A stretch of DNA of 64,000 bases from Papaver somniferum (Eukaryota; Streptophyta; Magnoliopsida; Ranunculales; Papaveraceae): the NCBI RefSeq assembly GCF_003573695.1, contig NC_039364.1, forward strand, positions 71,258,256 to 71,322,255, given 5' to 3'. Under the pieces are notes generated by a model, which was not told the DNA's origin, did no database searches, and was given only the letters and a program-made list of their open reading frames with translations. Made by a program: the position numbers and the translations under genes. Shown here piece after piece: positions 59,593 to 64,000 of the stretch. Each line of letters opens with the position of its first letter. Position 1 is the stretch's first letter.

Positions 59593-62140
59593 TGAAAAGA
59601 CGAGGGTACCCAAATATACCTCAATCTAAAACTTTTCCACCTATAAGTCCTTTCTCCGAAAGTGATTGTCTATGGACTGAGTCGAGACAATACAACGAAT
59701 CGGTTCACACTTTGTGTGATCATATATGGATACGAGATCGACACAGTACAACAACAAGATAACTTGCGTGATTCACTATAGATACAAGATCGAGACAATA
59801 CAACAACGAAGTAAGATTACTTGATAATAGGTTCAGACTTAACCAAACACTATAGGATTGCTATCAAGTAATTAGGAATTAAGGTTTGTGTATTTTACTT
59901 CTAATTATAATAAAAACAATTATAATTGCGGAAATAGAAAAGTAAAAGACACAGCAAGATTTTGTTAACGAGGAAAGCGCAAATGCAAAAAAACATCGGG
60001 ACCTTGTCCAGAATTGAATACTCTCATAATTAAGCCGTTATACAAAATCTAAACCAACTTCGTATAGTTGAGACCAAGCAACTAAACCTATAGTTCACCT
60101 AGTTCCCTCAGTATCCCTGCGCCTCCAACTTGCAATAAGTCACGCACTTGGAACAATTTCTTTGGTTCGTATTCCAAACAGTAAAGAAACAACAAATTTG
60201 TTCGGTAATAACTCTTTCCAAACAACATGATGTGAGTTTGACAAAAGGCTCTTCCGTTTATCCCAATAAACTCCTTTGTCGGGTTCTTAGATCAATCTAT
60301 TTAACAACTACCAAAGTAATTATTTAGACTATACAACCAATACTATGAATCACAAAGAAATGTATCGATGCCGATCTACTCAACTAAACAATCCAATCTA
60401 TCAAAAGATAAACTGATTATAGTTGGATCCCCAGCCGATTAAGTTTTGTGCACACCAAAGATTATGAACTCAAATAAGAAATCTTCTTAGATCTTCAATA
60501 AACACCTGCACACAAACAACTTGAATCTCTTGTGATCAATCACACACAGAACGGAGTCTGTTAACGATAGATTATCACAAGACGTCTTTAGATCTACAAA
60601 CAGTCTAAAGATCCCCGTTGATACTTCGATCTAGTTTGAGTGAATCTTATATCAGAAGAGAAGATTCTCAAGCATAAACAAACTAGGTGCAATCAAAGTT
60701 CAACAACCGTTAGTCAACCAAATCAATCGAAAACTAATAATAAACCGCAATTATCTAGTTTCCCACCAACGGTACTCGTAGAGCTTCTCAATCCCAAAGA
60801 AGTCTTTAAAACGAGCGGTCGTAAGAGATTTCGCCTAATTAGGTTACTTTCCTCTCCAAATAGACGGCTCCACCAGTAACAACACAACTAGGTAGTTTTA
60901 CTGGTTTTGAGGATTAGTTTGTTTGAAATGCAAACTTCAATATTTATAGACCAAGGAAGTTTGGACACCAAGGAATTTCCAAAACTGAATATTCTCAAAG
61001 ATATACAGTAAACGCCCAAATCGGTTTCCATAATTCCTGGAAATGCTCTGTCCAAATATTGATCGAAATCTCGGTAGAAAATCTCCAATTAGTAAATGCA
61101 CATTACCAATTTTTATATTCTAAAGATATACATTTAATTGCTTGAGTTTAAAAGCATATAAAACTTAAAACCTTAATTAAAAGATTCTCAATTTATTTCT
61201 ATTTGGGATTCTTCTTTAGTTATTAAGGAATATCTTTGAACAATAATAAATAAGAATTACCGCAGATGTTCAAAGTATGTCGACATCTTTACTTCGTAAA
61301 TCCTTTTTCATATTTAAAATCTTGGAACCGATTTGCCACACTTCCAAACGAGTTTAGAATTGGTTCATTTGATTTCCAAGAACTATGTGATTGATCAAAA
61401 ATATTCAATCACCATTCATGGGTTTAACGGTTCTACCAAACACAAGTTCGGTTCTACCTCCAAGTCTCTACTAGGATCGGTCACAATAGTTTCCAAAACT
61501 TTGTTAACTAAGTAACAGGATCGGTTACCACTTATTTATGGTACTTACTTGTGATCGGTTGCACAAGTTATAGGATCGGTTGCACCGATTACTAAAACTT
61601 GTTAACCTACTACAAGGATCGATTACACATCTTGTGATTTGTCCCACCAAGTTCTAGGATCGGCTACCCAATGACTAGGAATGGTCACACCAATTACAAA
61701 TATCGATCATACCATCTCAGGTGATTACTTAAGATTGGTTTCACTAATAAAAGTCATACGGATACATAAGTCAGGCATTGTGAATAGTTTTACCAAGATA
61801 AATAAACAAGTTATGAGCGGTTATACTAAACACACATATTGGTAATCCAAAGATTTGCAATGAATAACAATACCAATAAGCCTAGTGATTTCCCTTTCAA
61901 TTCACAAAAAAAGTTTATGAATGTACTTCCTTTAAACGAATGTAAAACATTGTTTCCTAGGACGAAATCTTCACCCATACCCATACACATAATCACAATA
62001 ACATTCATATGATTATGTCGATATCTTATATACGAAGTTCAAAAGATAGGCGTTATACTTCGTATTATAATTCCTTAATACTACGTCTAACTAGAGTATA
62101 ATCATTCACAGCTTCGTAGTTATGTTTTCAATATATCACG
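59593..62140 (-). repeat. second family-B LTR (minus), cut on the right
   Basis: Starts TGAAAAGACGAGGGTACCC and follows the B LTR, with diverged GGATCGGT repeats (61470-61690) instead of the regular array, to 62140, where a plus-strand A-type LTR begins before its end is reached. No gene; no PBS on its left, so a 3' or solo LTR. Confidence 0.8.
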
Positions 62141-64000
62141 TGTTAGAGCACTGCTCGGTCAAACTCGCATGCGTTGCTATCTCAAGCATGTTTGTCAATG
62201 TTAGTGATCAAAACTATAAGTCTTGATTTCTAGTCTCTTATAGCTAAGTCTCGGACTAGGATAGTAAGTGTAGTTGAGCTCAAGGACTTCATGGCGATTC
62301 ATCATACAAGTAGAAGATATACTCAAGGAACCGGTGGAACTTCTCGACAAAAAGGTATGTGGAGACTTGAACTTATATGTCACTCAAAAGTCTATCTATT
62401 CTATCTCCTACTCTTTGAGACAAAAGTCGTATGCTATATATATAGACTAGGTCATACACATTTGGTATTTCGAGCCGAGTATACCTCGCCTATCTATATC
62501 TCGAAATATGTGTTGGTAATATTTTCGCTTCGACCAAGTTTCTCTTTACCTAGTGACGAAAGTCATGAATGTTTCAATCACTTTGAAAATTGCTTTGACG
62601 AGAAATAGTGTAACAACTATATAACGTCCTCTAAGAATGTTTCAATGATTGGAATGAGAGTTTAGATTACATAACCAATGGATTCCTTGAACCGAAGTTT
62701 TCGAACTTTGTTGATCAAGAGAACCGAAAGTATGGCAAGTGCCAAGTCCGCGAACTTCCAAAGTTCTCAAACCCGAGAAATTCTACTGGAGTTGACAAAC
62801 TACTTGCGTGAGCCAAGTACGCGAACCGGCGTAGTTCTCTACCCCGAGAATTTCTGGTGGAGTTTGTAAACTCTATCCGGTGTCTTAAGTCCGCGAACCT
62901 AGTCTGCGAACTTGAGAAGGTTATATATCTAAAGATGATCTATGAACTTAATCTTAAAAGACTAAGGAATGCATTTGCAAACCGTGGCTATTAAAGTTCA
63001 TGAACCGATTCGAGTGAATCAAATCATCTTTGCTTCAATTTTGTCTTGTGTAGTTACATAAGATTTCCTTGCAATTGAACAACTCTCATAACTAGTTCAT
63101 TTGAGTCAATTGAACTAGTTATAGTGAAGAAGAACATGGTTAGTATGAAACGGTCATATGGTTAACCTCTTTGGGTAGACTATTGTTGAACCAACAATGT
63201 ACACGTTTGGGTGCGGTTAACAAACCTAGAAGCGTACAGTCATTTGTGTATGACAAGCCAAGTTTTCGATCTAACGGTTGAGAAATATTAGCTTGAATCT
63301 AAATCAGGTTTTCATCTAACGGTGAATATTGATTGCTTTGTAACTAAGGCAAAACCCTGGTGTGAAAGGCTATATAAAGGAGACATCTAGTATTGTGCAA
63401 AACTAATCCCCACACCTTACGTGTGATACTAGTTTGCGTGCTAGAGTCGTTTCTCCTTTAACCTTTGGTTTTCTTCTTCTAAAACCAGTTTAACGACTTG
63501 AAGACTTCATTGGGATTCTGAAGCCATACCGATACTACTTTTATCGTAGTTGTGTGATCTGATCTTGCATCTTCTATCGTAACAGTACAATCATATTGAT
63601 TGTCTTGAGATCGTGAGAGTTCTCCGGTAGGCAGGATATAAAAAGTAATCACAAACACCTTCGTCTCATCGTTTGTGATTCCATGACATCTTGTTTCGCT
63701 ACCATACGATTAAGATTGTTGTGAGGTGATTGATTAATCTAGGCTGTTCTTCGGGAATATAAGATCGGATTATCAAATGGTTCCTATTCACCTTGATTAT
63801 TATCAAAAGACGGAACAAAAACTTTTAGGGTTTTTCTGTGGAGATAGATTGATCCTTTGCTAGACTTGTCTGTGTGAGACAGATTTGTTTATTGTTAAAG
63901 CCTGCGATTTTGGGTCGTAGCAACTCTTAGTTGTGGGTGAGATCAGCTAAGGGAATCAAGTGTGCAGTATCCTGCTGGTATCAAAGGCGTAGGGAGTACA
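62141..64000 (+). repeat. A-type LTR (plus), runs off the window
   Basis: Starts TGTTAGAGCACTGCTCGG and follows the family-A LTR for 1860 bp without reaching the end. TATATAAAG near 63371. Palindromic GTCCGCGAAC motifs at 62745-62912. Its conserved GGTGAGATCAGCTAAGGGAA segment is near the window edge. Confidence 0.85.

Noticed and set aside
1..64000. Host single-copy gene, tRNA or rRNA
   Set aside because: Every longer coding stretch could be placed inside a transposable element; I saw no tRNA cloverleaf or rRNA sequence, though a covariance-model scan was not possible.

Overview
This window looks like repeat-rich plant (eudicot) nuclear DNA. I recognise no single-copy host gene, rRNA, tRNA or CRISPR. 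Almost every base belongs to transposable elements inserted into one another. The plant call rests on plant-type Ty1/copia and Ty3/gypsy elements, a plant L1-type LINE, plant-only domains (plant mobile domain, putative plant transposon protein domain) and GT-AG introns. The species is not readable; a Ranunculales or poppy-like genome is only my guess.

Layout from the left. Positions 1-3967 hold the right part of a minus-strand copia element (family A copy 1: integrase, protease, trimmed gag, PBS, 2.34-kb LTR). It sits in a LINE whose RT, zinc-binding and RNase H parts are read on the plus strand to a poly-A at 7043. The LINE sits in a family-B LTR (7044-7442), and that sits in an old minus-strand A-like LTR (7443-8586, resumed at 22788-23423). 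The old LTR was entered by family C, a minus-strand gypsy element (8587-19103) with a 3.8-kb LTR, a gag/protease/pol remnant and, in antisense, a six-exon plant-mobile-domain gene (12.7-17.4 kb). A second copy of the left flank plus a C LTR follows (19104-22787), as if the region was tandemly duplicated and one copy then collapsed to a solo LTR.

From 23424 comes a deep nest. A plus-strand A-type LTR (23424 onward) contains element B (23694-58363, minus). The left LTR of B contains a solo C LTR (24874-41451). That contains gypsy element D (27940-40835, plus). Element E (33701-37725, minus) lies inside an intron of the antisense gene of D. The right LTR of B contains element A copy 2 (47680-56280, plus). 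Most steps are supported by 5-bp target-site duplications: ATCCC for the solo C LTR, ATGCG/ATGAG for D, ATAAG for E, AATCC for A copy 2, GCTAT/ACTAT for B, and ATACT for the C insertion at 8582/22788. After B the plus-strand LTR resumes, holds a probable solo LTR F (58452-59329), then a family-B LTR (59593-62140), which is cut by a further family-A LTR running off the window at 64000.

Coding content. None of the elements whose two ends are visible (A copy 2, B, D, E) shows reverse transcriptase or integrase. A copy 2 encodes a shortened gag and a coiled-coil ORF. B encodes one PF20167-like protein. D has gag and protease plus a six-exon antisense gene (Transposase_28-like start, KKRKV nuclear signal, coiled coils, acidic tail). 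C has a gag-protease chimera plus the antisense plant-mobile-domain gene. E has one unrecognised ORF and a hairpin array. The notable theme is that non-autonomous LTR elements repeatedly carry plant-specific extra genes, twice as intron-containing antisense genes that start beside the 3' LTR.
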